Shown: positions 1 to 9,226 of the stretch, in pieces
How the letters are laid out: every line of letters starts with the position of its first letter
Position numbering within the stretch: position 1 is the first letter of the stretch
Program-made: the position numbers and the translations under genes
DNA from: Algoriphagus faecimaris
GTDB lineage: Bacteria; Bacteroidota; Bacteroidia; Cytophagales; Cyclobacteriaceae
DNA: 64,000 nucleotides
Direction of reading: 5' to 3'
NCBI RefSeq assembly: GCF_900101705.1
Contig: NZ_FNAC01000012.1
Coordinates: 53,259-117,258, forward strand
The notes under the pieces: generated by a model
The model's input: only the letters and a program-made list of their open reading frames with translations
Databases searched by the model: none
Told to the model about the DNA's origin: nothing

Positions 1-600
1 TGTTTCTAATAGGTTAGCTTGATTGTCAAAAATAAAAACACCTGAACTCCGAGTATTCATAAAAAGACGATTCTTTATCTCCCTGAGTTCTACTACTACA
101 AGTTGTTCTTGATTGAGTATCAAATTGAGGGGTTGCTGATCGAGAATAGCTTTACGGCGATAGTCCATCCTTTTGAGACTGAAGTCGGATTCATCCCAGA
201 TCCAAATTATATTGGCATTGCCCAAAGTAGAAGCTTTGGCCAAATTGACCTCTGGAAAAGGATACCTTCCCTCTGAGACGGGGTTTAGAAAGCGGTCCAA
301 AATTCGAAATTCCTGGCGATCTTCCGAGAAAGTGAAGACCGTCACAGTCCACGCTGCTTCTAGCTGCTGCAGTCGGCCTTGCTGAAGAGGTGAGAAATAA
401 TTGATTTGATCTCCGTTTTCATCAAATAAATAAAGATCCCCTTGGGCATTGGAAAGGTAAAGCTGATCCCTAGTGTCAAAGGACAGAAGATCACTATCTG
501 AAACCGTGATCGTGGCGATAGGTGAGGAGTGTAGGACGTCTTGAGCGGAACCCTTGAATAGGATACTGAAAAGGAGAATTAAGATGCCAATTCTTTTCAT
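1..600 (-). CDS. Secreted beta-propeller-like protein, 3' part missing
   Basis: The gene runs off the left edge of the window, so only the N-terminal ~200 residues are visible. They begin with a clear signal peptide (MKRIGILILLFSILF, then GSAQ as a cleavage site). Short repeats follow with the look of propeller blades, such as LYLFDENGDQ and a later VFIFDNQANL. The ATG at 598-600 overlaps the lpxH stop codon in an ATGA arrangement, so it is translated after lpxH in the same transcript. It is probably periplasmic or on the outer membrane. I do not recognise a named family; a six-bladed propeller is inferred from the repeat texture only. No catalytic motif is visible. Confidence 0.7.
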   Translation of the reverse strand, partial: MKRIGILILLFSILFKGSAQDVLHSSPIATITVSDSDLLSFDTRDQLYLSNAQGDLYLFDENGDQINYFSPLQQGRLQQLEAAWTVTVFTFSEDRQEFRILDRFLNPVSEGRYPFPEVNLAKASTLGNANIIWIWDESDFSLKRMDYRRKAILDQQPLNLILNQEQLVVVELREIKNRLFMNTRSSGVFIFDNQANLLET

Positions 601-1373
601 TCTTGGAATGTTTTCAAGGAGGCTTTTTCACCATCAAAAACCAAATAGGTAAACTGTGTGACCCATTCTCCCAAGTTGAAATAAGTGGCATTTTCTCCTA
701 CAGCAAGCTCCAAAGGAAGATGTCGGTGACCGAAAACATAATAATCATGATGTGTCCTTGTTTCCAGTTCCTTGGCATACTGCCAAAGCCATTCTCCCTC
801 TCCTAGGAAGCGACCTTCATCCTTCTGAAGGTTGGTGATCCGGCTACTTCCGGACCAGGCCTTAGCTAGCCTGACTCCCAGGTCAGGATGCAGCCATCGG
901 AATGCCCATTGCGCCACCGAATTGGTAAAAACTTTTTTCAGCAATTTATAGGACTGATCTCCCGGGCCTAATCCATCACCATGGCCCACAAGAAATTGTT
1001 TGTGTTCTACTCTAAGCTCAATGGGATGATGATATACCGGAATGCCCAATTCCTCTGTAAAGTAATTCTTCATCCATAAATCATGGTTTCCTGTAAAAAA
1101 AAGGATGGGGATTTGCTTTGCTCTAAGGTCGTGGATTTTAGAAATAAATGGGATGAATCCTTTGGGGATGACCTCTTTGTATTCAAACCAAAAATCGAAA
1201 ATATCACCAACCAACAGAATAGCAGCTGCTTCGTCTTCAATTTGATTGAGCCAACGTATGATTTTTTGCTCTCTTTTTTTGCTTTCTTCTGTATTGGGAG
1301 CGCCAAGATGAAAGTCTGAGGCAAAAAATATTTTTTTTCCGTTTAAGGGAAAGCTATGGCTGGAGATAGTCAT
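597..1373 (-). CDS. lpxH: UDP-2,3-diacylglucosamine diphosphatase
   Basis: This enzyme removes UMP from UDP-2,3-diacyl-GlcN to give lipid X, a step of lipid A synthesis at the cytoplasmic face of the inner membrane. The 258-residue protein has all metallophosphoesterase blocks: DFHLG at 20-24, GDIFDFW at 56-62, GNHD at 95-98, GHGDG around 130-134 and GHRH at 215-218. These supply the two-metal site. The spacing and GDIFDFW block suit LpxH better than a general calcineurin-like phosphatase. It lies downstream of ftsH behind a terminator-like hairpin and overlaps the next minus-strand gene by 4 bases. The length is normal for Bacteroidota LpxH. Confidence 0.9.
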   Translation of the reverse strand: MTISSHSFPLNGKKIFFASDFHLGAPNTEESKKREQKIIRWLNQIEDEAAAILLVGDIFDFWFEYKEVIPKGFIPFISKIHDLRAKQIPILFFTGNHDLWMKNYFTEELGIPVYHHPIELRVEHKQFLVGHGDGLGPGDQSYKLLKKVFTNSVAQWAFRWLHPDLGVRLAKAWSGSSRITNLQKDEGRFLGEGEWLWQYAKELETRTHHDYYVFGHRHLPLELAVGENATYFNLGEWVTQFTYLVFDGEKASLKTFQE

Positions 1374-1401
1374 ACGGCGAATTCAAAGACTCTACAAAAA
1401 T

Positions 1402-1430
1402 AAAAAAGCCCTGAAGACTCAGGGCTTTTT
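1402..1430 (-). terminator. Rho-independent terminator after ftsH
   Basis: A perfect 8-bp stem (AGCCCTGA / TCAGGGCT) with a 4-base loop is flanked by an A-tract on one side and a T-tract on the other. It starts a few bases past the ftsH stop and precedes lpxH. The flanking tracts would allow function in both directions, but both neighbouring genes are on the minus strand. Confidence 0.8.
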
Positions 1431-1436
1431 CTTTAC

Positions 1437-3539
1437 TTATTTTTCCGTTTTAGTTTCTGACTCCACGGCGGGAGTTACTTCTTCTTCCTTTTCAGGCTCG
1501 GATGAAGACTCCGTTTTTGATTCTGTTTCGGCTGCTACTTCTTCCTTGACCTCAGCTGCTGCCTCAGGTAGTACTTTATCTTTCTTATTTGTAAATGCTT
1601 GATAGGTAGTTTCCTTTTCAAAAGGTCGCTTTCCGATCAATTTTTCCAAATCAGACTGGAATAGGATTTCCTTTTCCAGAAGTTCCTTGGCCAATATTTC
1701 CAACTCTCCTTTTCTCTCTTTCAAAAGCTCCAAGGTACGCTTGTAGGCAAAGTCGATCAATTTATGCACTTCCTGATCGATCATTTCACCAGTTGCTTCA
1801 GAATAAGGTTTAGTCATTTTATATCCGTCACTCTTACTTTCGTAGAACGAAATGTTTCCGAGCTTTTCATTCATTCCATAGACAGAAACCATGGAGTAGG
1901 CCATCTTGGTGATTCTCTCCAGATCTGAAAGGGCTCCAGTGGATATTTTTCCGAAGATGATTTCCTCAGCCGCTCTCCCTCCTAAGGTCATGCACATTTC
2001 ATCAATCAACTGCTCTGTTTGATAAAGAAACTGCTCTTTGGGCAAGTACTGGGCATAGCCCAAAGCCGCCACGCCTCTAGGGACGATGCTGACTTTGACC
2101 AATGGGTCTGCGTGCTCAAGGAACCAACCTGCTACTGCGTGACCGGCTTCATGGTAAGCGACAATTTTCTTTTCCTCAGGAGAAATAATCTTATTTTTCT
2201 TCTCAAGACCACCGATTACACGATCTACTGCGTCTTGGAAGTCCTGCATATCGACTGCAGTTTTATTTCTTCTTGCTGCAATCAGTGCGGCTTCATTACA
2301 TACGTTGGCGATCTCTGCTCCGGCAAAGCCTGGTGTTTGAGCTGCCAATTTTTTAGGATCAATATCTTCCGCGATTTTGATAGGCTTCAGGTGAACTTTG
2401 AAGATCGCCTCTCTACCAACTATATCTGGCTTGTCAATAGAAATCTGTCTATCAAATCGTCCCGGTCGCAAAAGCGCACTATCCAAGACATCCGGTCTGT
2501 TGGTGGCTGCTAGTACGATTACTCCTGTGTCCGTACCAAAACCATCCATTTCTACTAGCAAGGAGTTAAGTGTGTTTTCGCGTTCGTCGTTAGAACCTGG
2601 CATTTGTCCTTTTCCACGAGATCGCCCGATGGCGTCGATTTCATCGATGAAGATGATACAAGGTGCTTTTTCTTTGGCTTGCTTAAACAAATCTCTGACT
2701 CTTGCTGCACCTACACCAACAAACATCTCGACAAAGTCTGAACCTGAAAGTGTAAAGAAAGGCACCCCTGCTTCACCTGCCACAGCTTTGGCGAGAAGAG
2801 TCTTTCCTGTACCTGGAGGGCCAACCAATAGGGCACCTTTCGGGATTTTTCCTCCTAGTTTGGTGAATTTGGATGGGTTCTTTAAGAATTCAACAATTTC
2901 TTGAATTTCTTCTTTGGCCTCATCTAGACCTGCTACATTGTCAAATGTGATTTTGACTTTATTTTCTGCATCAAAGAGTTGAGCTTTTGACTTTCCTACA
3001 TTGAATATCTGTCCTCCAGGACCTGATGGGCCGGCCATTCTTCTCATCATAAACCAGAAGAATACAAAAAGGAGGATTAAGAACCCAAAACTTCCAAACC
3101 AACTGCTCCAGTTTTCCTCTGTGCTCACAGAGTATCCTATGCGTTGATCTGATTCTCGTTGTTCTTCTAATGCGTCAAAATCCGTTGCAAATTTATCTGA
3201 AGAGGCTACCTGAAGCGAATAATGAGGTCCGTTAGGATTAAAAAAATTGGAGTTAGACTCCAATTCTGCTTTGTATTTTTCCTTAGAAAGAGCTGCTGGA
3301 CTGAGTGTGACATCGACACGATCCATGTTTTTGACAATCATTACCTTGGCTACATCGCCGTTGGTATACATGTCTTCAAATCGTTTTTGTGTGATATCTA
3401 CCGTTGCCCCTCGCTGCTGAATCCATGTGAGTCCGATCAAAACCGCAACAGCCGCTACAATTAACCAAAGTTGAAAACCGGGCTTTTGAGGTGGTTTTGG
3501 GACAAATTTCTTGCTTTTATTTTTAGTGTTCTCGCTCAT
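1437..3539 (-). CDS. ftsH: ATP-dependent zinc metalloprotease FtsH
   Basis: A membrane-anchored AAA+ protease that degrades membrane and short-lived cytosolic proteins. It has two membrane segments (about 23-40 and 149-166) around a periplasmic domain. The AAA+ module has Walker A GPPGTGKT at 240-247, Walker B IIFIDE at 295-300 and the second region of homology near 347-363. The peptidase has HEAGH at 463-467 and the likely third zinc ligand in LSDLE near 539. The 700-residue length is slightly long because of a Glu/Lys-rich tail (about 655-700), common in Bacteroidota FtsH. rsfS lies 63 bp upstream on the same strand. All key residues are present. Confidence 0.97.
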   Translation of the reverse strand: MSENTKNKSKKFVPKPPQKPGFQLWLIVAAVAVLIGLTWIQQRGATVDITQKRFEDMYTNGDVAKVMIVKNMDRVDVTLSPAALSKEKYKAELESNSNFFNPNGPHYSLQVASSDKFATDFDALEEQRESDQRIGYSVSTEENWSSWFGSFGFLILLFVFFWFMMRRMAGPSGPGGQIFNVGKSKAQLFDAENKVKITFDNVAGLDEAKEEIQEIVEFLKNPSKFTKLGGKIPKGALLVGPPGTGKTLLAKAVAGEAGVPFFTLSGSDFVEMFVGVGAARVRDLFKQAKEKAPCIIFIDEIDAIGRSRGKGQMPGSNDERENTLNSLLVEMDGFGTDTGVIVLAATNRPDVLDSALLRPGRFDRQISIDKPDIVGREAIFKVHLKPIKIAEDIDPKKLAAQTPGFAGAEIANVCNEAALIAARRNKTAVDMQDFQDAVDRVIGGLEKKNKIISPEEKKIVAYHEAGHAVAGWFLEHADPLVKVSIVPRGVAALGYAQYLPKEQFLYQTEQLIDEMCMTLGGRAAEEIIFGKISTGALSDLERITKMAYSMVSVYGMNEKLGNISFYESKSDGYKMTKPYSEATGEMIDQEVHKLIDFAYKRTLELLKERKGELEILAKELLEKEILFQSDLEKLIGKRPFEKETTYQAFTNKKDKVLPEAAAEVKEEVAAETESKTESSSEPEKEEEVTPAVESETKTEK

Positions 3540-3602
3540 TGATCTTTGATAATTCTATAAACTTATGTTGAAACGGTTAGCGTGGGCGAAAGTTTGTGGA
3601 AA

Positions 3603-3950
3603 TTAATTTACTCGCTCCATTTTGGCATCTCCCCAGAGTTCTTCCAAACCGTAAAATTGTCTTTTATCTTTTAAGAAAATATGGGCTACCACATCGAAAT
3701 AATCCATGAGGATCCATTGTTTTCCATTTTTCCCTTCTTTTTTAAAGGGTAGGGATTGGCCTGCTTTGATCACCTGCTCTTCGATTGAGTCTGAAATAGA
3801 TTCCATTTGGGTGTCAGAGGTGCCAGAACAAATAACAAAAAAATCAGAAACAGAATTTTTTATATTTCTCAGGTCCATTACTACGATGTCGGAGGCCTTT
3901 TTTTCCTCCATTCCTTTTACAATGATTTTGCTCAGCTCTTCTGCTGTCAT
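3603..3950 (-). CDS. rsfS: Ribosomal silencing factor RsfS
   Basis: An Iojap/RsfS-family protein that binds ribosomal protein L14 (uL14) and blocks 30S-50S joining when nutrients are scarce. The 115-residue protein contains the family core: DIVVMDLR, then SDFFVICSGTSDTQ, then WILMDYFDVVAHIF and a terminal REFYGLE-like block (here RQFYGLEELW). The length is typical. It sits upstream of ftsH on the same strand and diverges from birA across 63 bp, so the two directions probably share a regulatory region. The rsfS-ftsH pairing is frequent in Bacteroidota. Confidence 0.93.
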   Translation of the reverse strand: MTAEELSKIIVKGMEEKKASDIVVMDLRNIKNSVSDFFVICSGTSDTQMESISDSIEEQVIKAGQSLPFKKEGKNGKQWILMDYFDVVAHIFLKDKRQFYGLEELWGDAKMERVN

Positions 3951-4013
3951 ATTATTCTTTTAATTTTGCAATGCTTTGGTAAAGCTAACCGCTAATAGGC
4001 AAACCGAAAACAT

Positions 4014-4778
4014 ATGTATAAAATTCTTGCCAATACCATTTTTTTAGGAAAAGATATACATTTCCTGTCAGACTGTCATTCAAGTAATGACATCGCCCTC
4101 CAATTAGTCAGAGAAAAACGAGCCAAGGAAGGCACTATCGTTATCTGTGCAAACCAAATCAAAGGGAAAGGGCAGCGGGGCAATTCCTGGGAATCGGAGT
4201 CTGGTAAAAACCTAACGTTTTCTCTTATCCTTCAGCCTGATTTTTTGGATGTTACTGAGCAGTTTTATTTAAATATGGCAATTTCTGTTGCGGTTAGAAG
4301 AGTTTTGTCAGATTATTTGCCAGATATTCAAGTCAAATGGCCCAATGATTTCGTGATTAGAGGTTTTGGTAAAATAGGAGGCATTTTGATTGAAAATTCT
4401 CTTGGATATAAATCATGGGAATATGCCATTGTGGGAATTGGGTTGAATATCAATCAGCAAGCTTTTTCTACAGCAGGGGCCACCTCACTTCGTTTAATGA
4501 CAGGTTCTTCCTTTGATCTTGAGGAGCTTTTTAGACTGATTATCACTCAAATTGAGCAGGTATATATCCGATTAAAACAAGCTGCTTTCGCTTTGATCAA
4601 AAAGGAATACTTGAGCTACTTGTATTTATGGGAAGAATGGGAAACTTTTGAGACTCGAAGCGGTTTGTTAAAAGGGAAAATATCAGGATTAGATCCTCTT
4701 GGTAGGCTTGAACTGAGGCTAGAAAATAATGAGCTTCAAAGCTTTGATTTTAAGGAGATTCGATTTCCTAGGATTTAA
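4014..4778 (+). CDS. birA: Biotin--[acetyl-CoA-carboxylase] ligase
   Basis: This enzyme activates biotin as biotinyl-AMP and transfers it to the biotin carrier protein of carboxylases. Catalytic-domain blocks are present: the biotinyl-AMP loop GKGQRGNSW at 51-59, KWPND at 108-112 and KIGGILIE at 120-127. A C-terminal SH3-like piece follows (about 210-254, with GKISGLDPLGRLEL). There is no N-terminal helix-turn-helix, so this is a class I enzyme without repressor function, unlike E. coli BirA. The start is the ATG at 4014; nothing upstream supports a longer product. Confidence 0.92.
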   Translation: MYKILANTIFLGKDIHFLSDCHSSNDIALQLVREKRAKEGTIVICANQIKGKGQRGNSWESESGKNLTFSLILQPDFLDVTEQFYLNMAISVAVRRVLSDYLPDIQVKWPNDFVIRGFGKIGGILIENSLGYKSWEYAIVGIGLNINQQAFSTAGATSLRLMTGSSFDLEELFRLIITQIEQVYIRLKQAAFALIKKEYLSYLYLWEEWETFETRSGLLKGKISGLDPLGRLELRLENNELQSFDFKEIRFPRI

Positions 4779-4785
4779 ATGGAAT

Positions 4786-4816
4786 TTTAGATTCCAAAAT
4801 TTAAACGGTACCTTTG
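4786..4816 (+). promoter_or_regulatory. Putative Bacteroidota-type promoter of ahcY
   Basis: TACCTTTG at 4809-4816 matches the -7 consensus TAnnTTTG of the Bacteroidota housekeeping sigma factor. Exactly 19 bases upstream is TTTA (4786-4789), one base off the TTTG -33 element. The site is 43 bp before the ahcY ATG, which implies a leader of roughly 35 bases. The call rests on consensus only. Confidence 0.5.
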
Positions 4817-4859
4817 CCCGAGTTTTTGAAAAACGATTTTATCAAATAATATAATTCAT

Positions 4860-6179
4860 ATGTCAGAAATTAAATCTGAAAAATTCATTCCGTACAAAGT
4901 AAAGGATATCTCACTTGCCGAGTGGGGAAGAAAAGAAATCAAACTTGCAGAAGCAGAAATGCCTGGATTGATGGCCTTGAGAGAGGAGTTTGGGGCTACT
5001 CAGCCGCTTAAAGGTGCTAGAATTGCAGGATGCTTACACATGACGATTCAAACAGCCGTTTTGATCGAAACGCTTGCAGCATTAGGGGCTGAGGTGACTT
5101 GGTCATCTTGTAATATTTTTTCTACTCAGGATCATGCTGCTGCGGCTATTGCTGCTGCCGGGATTCCTGTATATGCCTGGAAGGGCATGACAGCAGAAGA
5201 ATTTGACTGGTGTATCGAGCAGACTTTGTTTTTCGGAGAAGACCGTCAGCCGCTTAATATGATTTTGGATGATGGAGGAGATTTGACCAACATGGTTTTG
5301 GATAACTATCCTGAGTTGGTCAAAGGTATCCGAGGACTTTCCGAAGAGACTACTACTGGTGTACACAGGCTGTATGAGCGCATGAAAAATGGCACTTTGC
5401 CTATGCCTGCCATCAATGTAAATGACTCTGTGACTAAGTCGAAATTTGACAACAAATACGGCTGTAAAGAGTCTCTGGTAGATGCTATCCGTAGAGCTAC
5501 CGATGTAATGATGGCTGGTAAAGTAGCGGTTGTAGCTGGATATGGTGATGTAGGAAAAGGATCTGCCGCATCCTTGAGAGGAGCAGGCGCTAGAGTGATC
5601 GTCACAGAGATCGATCCTATTTGTGCCCTTCAGGCAGCGATGGACGGTTTTGCGGTGAAAAAGATGGTCGATGCCGTAAAAGAGGCAGATATCGTCGTGA
5701 CAGCGACCGGAAACAAAGACATCATTTCAGGTGAGCATTTCAAAGCGATGAAAGATAAGACCATCGTTTGTAACATCGGACACTTTGATAATGAGATTGA
5801 TATGGCTTGGTTGAATAAAAACTACGGTCATACCAAAAATGTAATCAAGCCTCAGGTGGATTTGTATGATCTTGACGGAAAAGAGTTGATTCTTTTGGCA
5901 GAAGGAAGACTGGTTAATTTGGGTTGTGCCACAGGTCATCCATCTTTTGTGATGTCTAATTCTTTCACGAATCAGACTTTGGCTCAGTTGGAGCTTTGGG
6001 AGAAGCATGAAGAATATCAGCCGGGAGTTTACGTACTTCCTAAGCATCTTGACGAGAAAGTAGCGGCTCTTCATCTTTCTAAATTGGGGGTTGAATTGGA
6101 TACCCTTTCTGAGGATCAAGCGAAATATATTGGAGTAGAAGTGCAGGGTCCATTTAAGCCTGAGTACTACAGATACTAA
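4860..6179 (+). CDS. ahcY: Adenosylhomocysteinase
   Basis: A cytosolic tetrameric enzyme that hydrolyses S-adenosylhomocysteine to adenosine and homocysteine, relieving product inhibition of methyltransferases. Visible family features are the DHAAAAI block near 91-97, the catalytic SVTKSKFDN segment at 190-198, NAD-binding GYGDVGKG at 227-234 and the C-terminal KPEYYRY. At 439 residues it is the length of the short bacterial form without the insert. It forms its own transcription unit, with a promoter-like site upstream and a strong terminator 24 bp downstream. No other methyl-cycle gene is adjacent. Confidence 0.97.
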   Translation: MSEIKSEKFIPYKVKDISLAEWGRKEIKLAEAEMPGLMALREEFGATQPLKGARIAGCLHMTIQTAVLIETLAALGAEVTWSSCNIFSTQDHAAAAIAAAGIPVYAWKGMTAEEFDWCIEQTLFFGEDRQPLNMILDDGGDLTNMVLDNYPELVKGIRGLSEETTTGVHRLYERMKNGTLPMPAINVNDSVTKSKFDNKYGCKESLVDAIRRATDVMMAGKVAVVAGYGDVGKGSAASLRGAGARVIVTEIDPICALQAAMDGFAVKKMVDAVKEADIVVTATGNKDIISGEHFKAMKDKTIVCNIGHFDNEIDMAWLNKNYGHTKNVIKPQVDLYDLDGKELILLAEGRLVNLGCATGHPSFVMSNSFTNQTLAQLELWEKHEEYQPGVYVLPKHLDEKVAALHLSKLGVELDTLSEDQAKYIGVEVQGPFKPEYYRY

Positions 6180-6202
6180 TTCATCACAATTTTGACTATT
6201 TT

Positions 6203-6232
6203 AAAAAGCCCCGTAGCAATTCGGGGCTTTTT
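6203..6232. terminator. Bidirectional terminator between ahcY and a lipoprotein gene
   Basis: An 11-bp stem (AAAAAGCCCCG / CGGGGCTTTTT) with an 8-base loop lies between two convergent genes. The A- and T-tracts on the two sides suit termination from both directions. Confidence 0.85.
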
Positions 6233-6255
6233 TGTTGATTAAACTTAAGTAGATA

Positions 6256-7059
6256 TTAGTTGATGAGTCTGAGCCTTCTTCCATCGGGAAGCTGTGCAAA
6301 AGCCTGCACACTACATTCGCTTTCTTTTTCGAAAGAAATCCTATAGCTCACTTCGGAGGACTCTCCTCTTCCTACCCACCAGGTTTCGATTCCTGCCATA
6401 GGTAAAATTTGATCTTGAGCATAACAGCGGAGCTCAGTGAATTTAGGAGTAGCTATGTTTAACCGGAGCGTTCTTCCTGCTGGATTCCTTCCTGTTAGGT
6501 TTCCACTACTTGTAATAGACTGTGGGATGAATGAGTTGCGTTTGATCTGATGGGTGAATTCACCTGATATAGTAAAACCTAGATTTTGCTCTGATTCCAA
6601 CCTTAAGTTTTCAAAAGTTTCTGTAAAGTTAGAAAGGGTAGACTGGGTAAATTCCCGGATTCCTTGTAGCTGGTAAGATTCAAAGGAATAATTTTCATAG
6701 TAGAACAGTTTTCTGACGAGCCCAGATTGATTGGAAAAATCAATTAAAATTTTTCCTTTTCTGGAATGATTAGGCTCTCCCTCACAGTCTCCTCTTTCAT
6801 CGTAATTTAAAAGAACCTGCTGTAAATTCAGATCAAGTTCAATGAGTGGGCATCCCGGTAAATTTTCCGAGCTTAGATTTCGAAAATCACTAAAACTGAA
6901 GGATGCCAATGGAGTGGTTTCTCCAAGGACTGATGAAACATCAAAAAGCTGTAGAGCTTCATCAGGCAGGTTGGTTTGAATGATACGGTCGGTATCATCT
7001 TGACAGGCCAAACATAAACCAATCAATAGAAATACGAGAAGATGTTTCAAAGATTTCAT
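6256..7059 (-). CDS. Hypothetical lipoprotein
   Basis: A 267-residue protein with a signal peptide and lipobox LCLAC (lipidated Cys at 19), followed by QDDTD. The rest is a predicted secreted, beta-rich domain with CPLIELDLN near 70, several Asn/Ser/Thr-rich strands and four further cysteines. I do not recognise a named family and see no catalytic signature. It converges on ahcY and diverges from the SDR gene at 7151, so it looks monocistronic. It is probably anchored in the periplasm or on the outer membrane. Confidence 0.75.
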   Translation of the reverse strand: MKSLKHLLVFLLIGLCLACQDDTDRIIQTNLPDEALQLFDVSSVLGETTPLASFSFSDFRNLSSENLPGCPLIELDLNLQQVLLNYDERGDCEGEPNHSRKGKILIDFSNQSGLVRKLFYYENYSFESYQLQGIREFTQSTLSNFTETFENLRLESEQNLGFTISGEFTHQIKRNSFIPQSITSSGNLTGRNPAGRTLRLNIATPKFTELRCYAQDQILPMAGIETWWVGRGESSEVSYRISFEKESECSVQAFAQLPDGRRLRLIN

Positions 7060-7150
7060 GATACTGTCAAAAAGAGTAATTACCAGTTTTAAATTGCTTT
7101 CAATTACCAGGCCGTATCCTTAACTTGTCCTAAATCAAACCAAATATAAT

Positions 7151-8023
7151 ATGATTTTGAAGGAAGGTATGCTGAAAGCTGGTGCCCTGAAAGGCAAAAC
7201 TATTTTGATAACCGGTGGTGGTACTGGTCTCGGTAAATCCATGGGCCTTTACTTTTTAGAGTTGGGGGCCAACTTGGTCATTACTTCACGTAAACTGGAT
7301 GTATTGAAACAATCGGCCGATGAGATGATGCAGGCCAAGGGAGGTGAGGTATTAGCACTTGCCTGCGATGTAAGGTCAATAGAAGAAGTCGAAAAGATGT
7401 GGGCAGATGCCAATGCAAAATTTGGTCAGATTGATGTGGTTCTTAATAATGCTGCAGGAAATTTCATCAGTCCTACCGAAAGACTTTCGACTAATGCATT
7501 TAATACTGTTTTGGATATTGTATTGAAAGGAACCTCCCAGGTGACACTGACAGCAGGAAAGGATTGGATTGCCAAAAAACAAGCTGGGACTTTCCTCAAT
7601 ATTGTGACTACCTACGCTTGGACTGGCTCTGGATACGTCGTTCCTTCTGCTGCTGCAAAAGCTGGTGTTTTGGCAATGACAAGAAGTTTGGCTGTGGAGT
7701 GGGCTAAATACGGGATTCGTTCCAATGCCATTGCTCCGGGTCCTTTTCCTACCGAAGGAGCATGGTCTAGGCTTCTGCCGGGAGATCTGGTCAAAAAGTT
7801 TGACCCGGCTAAAAAAGTCCCTGTGGGTCGAGTAGGAGAGCATCAGGAGTTGGCAAATATTGCCGCTTATTTGGTGTCGGATTATTCTTCCTTTGTCAAT
7901 GGAGAAGTGATCACTATCGATGGAGGAGAATGGCTCAAGGGAGCAGGAGAGTTTAACAATCTGGATCAGATACCAGATGAAATGTGGGATATGCTAGAAG
8001 CGAGTAGAGGAAAAAAAGCATGA
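7151..8023 (+). CDS. SDR oxidoreductase, 2,4-dienoyl-CoA reductase-like
   Basis: A 290-residue short-chain dehydrogenase/reductase with cofactor motif TGGGTGLG at 21-28 and NNAAGNF at 99-105. The substrate half closely resembles animal 2,4-dienoyl-CoA reductase (DECR1): a TYAWTGSGYVVPSAAAKAGV-like stretch, PGPFPTEGAWSRL, and a tail with GGEWLKGAGEFNNL. As in DECR1, the usual YxxxK tyrosine is replaced (Ser166...Lys170) and a Tyr sits about 11 residues earlier (Tyr155). The inferred role is NADPH-dependent reduction of dienoyl-CoA during oxidation of unsaturated fatty acids. An enoyl-CoA hydratase is encoded far away at 56 kb. The substrate is inferred from similarity. Confidence 0.85.
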   Translation: MILKEGMLKAGALKGKTILITGGGTGLGKSMGLYFLELGANLVITSRKLDVLKQSADEMMQAKGGEVLALACDVRSIEEVEKMWADANAKFGQIDVVLNNAAGNFISPTERLSTNAFNTVLDIVLKGTSQVTLTAGKDWIAKKQAGTFLNIVTTYAWTGSGYVVPSAAAKAGVLAMTRSLAVEWAKYGIRSNAIAPGPFPTEGAWSRLLPGDLVKKFDPAKKVPVGRVGEHQELANIAAYLVSDYSSFVNGEVITIDGGEWLKGAGEFNNLDQIPDEMWDMLEASRGKKA

Positions 8024-8065
8024 GCCCCAGCCTGATTTGGGGCTACATCAAAGCAAAGTGGAAAA

Positions 8066-9145
8066 TCAGGAATCTTTAATTGAGAGGCTATGGGAGTCGT
8101 CGTCTTCGGCGGCTTCTTTTTCGAGTGATTTATGGTGTTGAACAGACTCTTTGATGCTTTTCTTAAGAGCAATATCGAGTTCTTTGGTCTCCTTTTGGAT
8201 GATTTCGACGATTCGTTTAGATTCTACGGACTGTTGTTCTATGTCCAAAATATCGAGTAGACCTAGGATATTTGCCACTCTTGAGCGAAGCGTATGCGAT
8301 TGTTTATAAGCAAGTTCTTTAAGGAAAAAGTGATGTTCTTTTAGCCATAACTGCTGCTTTTTCCGATCGGAAATATCGATGATCAAGCCTAGTACGCGAT
8401 AGGGTTTACCCTCAGGTGACCACTGAATAGTTTTGCCAAAACCAACCACCCAAATGGTCTGATTCTGTCTGTTAATCATCCTAAACTCTTTTTTGAAGGG
8501 GAGGTTTCCAGAGGTTTTAAAGTGATGAACCAAGTCAATCATCAGCTGAGAATAATCTTCTGAATGTATATGCTGCTGCCAGGGGATTTCACCTTTTGCC
8601 TCAATCTCTCTTTCCTTATACCCTAGTGAAAGCGCTAGTCCCGAGCTGATAGCATTTTTTTTACTGAAAGGATCAAAATCCCAAAATCCTATCAGTTTGT
8701 TGTCCAAAAGACTCTCCAGAAGTTCATTGGAGTTGTCAGATTGATCTATAAATTCACCTAAACCTATGTCATAAGGTTTTTTGACCTCGAGCGGATGCCC
8801 GATTCCCAAGCAGGTGCCAAACTCTTCCGAGATGAAATAAAACTCCCATTTGGTCAATACACTTGAACCGCTCCCGTAATTAATCTTCCGAAGATCTACT
8901 AGGAAGGATTGCTGGTGATTTTTCCAAGCTTTTAATCGGTTATTTTCATATTTTACCCAATCAGACGAGATAAAACAATCTGAGAAGTGCATATCAACCA
9001 CTTTCTTTTCAAAGAGGGAAGGAACTGGGCCGATACCTGAATCAGAAGACAGTACTTTCCCTTCCTTATCCAGTGTGACCTGCATAAAGTATTCTGAATT
9101 GATAGCCAATTGGGCTAAGATTTCCAGAGACTTTTTATTAACCAT
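8066..9145 (-). CDS. PAS-domain sensor protein with a histidine-kinase-like dimerisation helix but no ATPase domain
   Basis: This 359-residue cytosolic protein has no membrane segment. Residues ~1-130 look like a degenerate N-terminal sensor domain. Residues ~145-265 form a PAS fold of the PAS_3 type ending in the PAC-like VLGLIIDISDRKKQQ. A helix with LAYKQSHTLRSRVANILGLLDIL character follows, resembling the HisKA phospho-acceptor helix including its His. The protein then ends in a charged tail with no N, G1 or G2 boxes of an ATPase domain. It may be a sensor or dimerisation adaptor; autokinase activity is unlikely. No response regulator is adjacent. Confidence 0.8.
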   Translation of the reverse strand: MVNKKSLEILAQLAINSEYFMQVTLDKEGKVLSSDSGIGPVPSLFEKKVVDMHFSDCFISSDWVKYENNRLKAWKNHQQSFLVDLRKINYGSGSSVLTKWEFYFISEEFGTCLGIGHPLEVKKPYDIGLGEFIDQSDNSNELLESLLDNKLIGFWDFDPFSKKNAISSGLALSLGYKEREIEAKGEIPWQQHIHSEDYSQLMIDLVHHFKTSGNLPFKKEFRMINRQNQTIWVVGFGKTIQWSPEGKPYRVLGLIIDISDRKKQQLWLKEHHFFLKELAYKQSHTLRSRVANILGLLDILDIEQQSVESKRIVEIIQKETKELDIALKKSIKESVQHHKSLEKEAAEDDDSHSLSIKDS

Positions 9146-9226
9146 GAGGTAAAAGTAAGTGATTCTAAAATCAATTTATTTAAAAAGCATTAATATTTAT
9201 ATAAAATACAAAAAAAATAATACATA

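Noticed and set aside
2019..2904. Two open frames of 164 and 168 codons on the plus strand opposite ftsH
   Set aside because: They mirror the conserved ftsH codons and give low-complexity products.
3961..3968. TAATTTTG as a birA promoter -7 element
   Set aside because: It matches the -7 pattern but no TTG-like element lies 17-23 bases upstream.
4779..4859. SAH-type riboswitch before ahcY
   Set aside because: The leader would be only about 35 bases, too short for the known aptamer, and no conserved core was seen.
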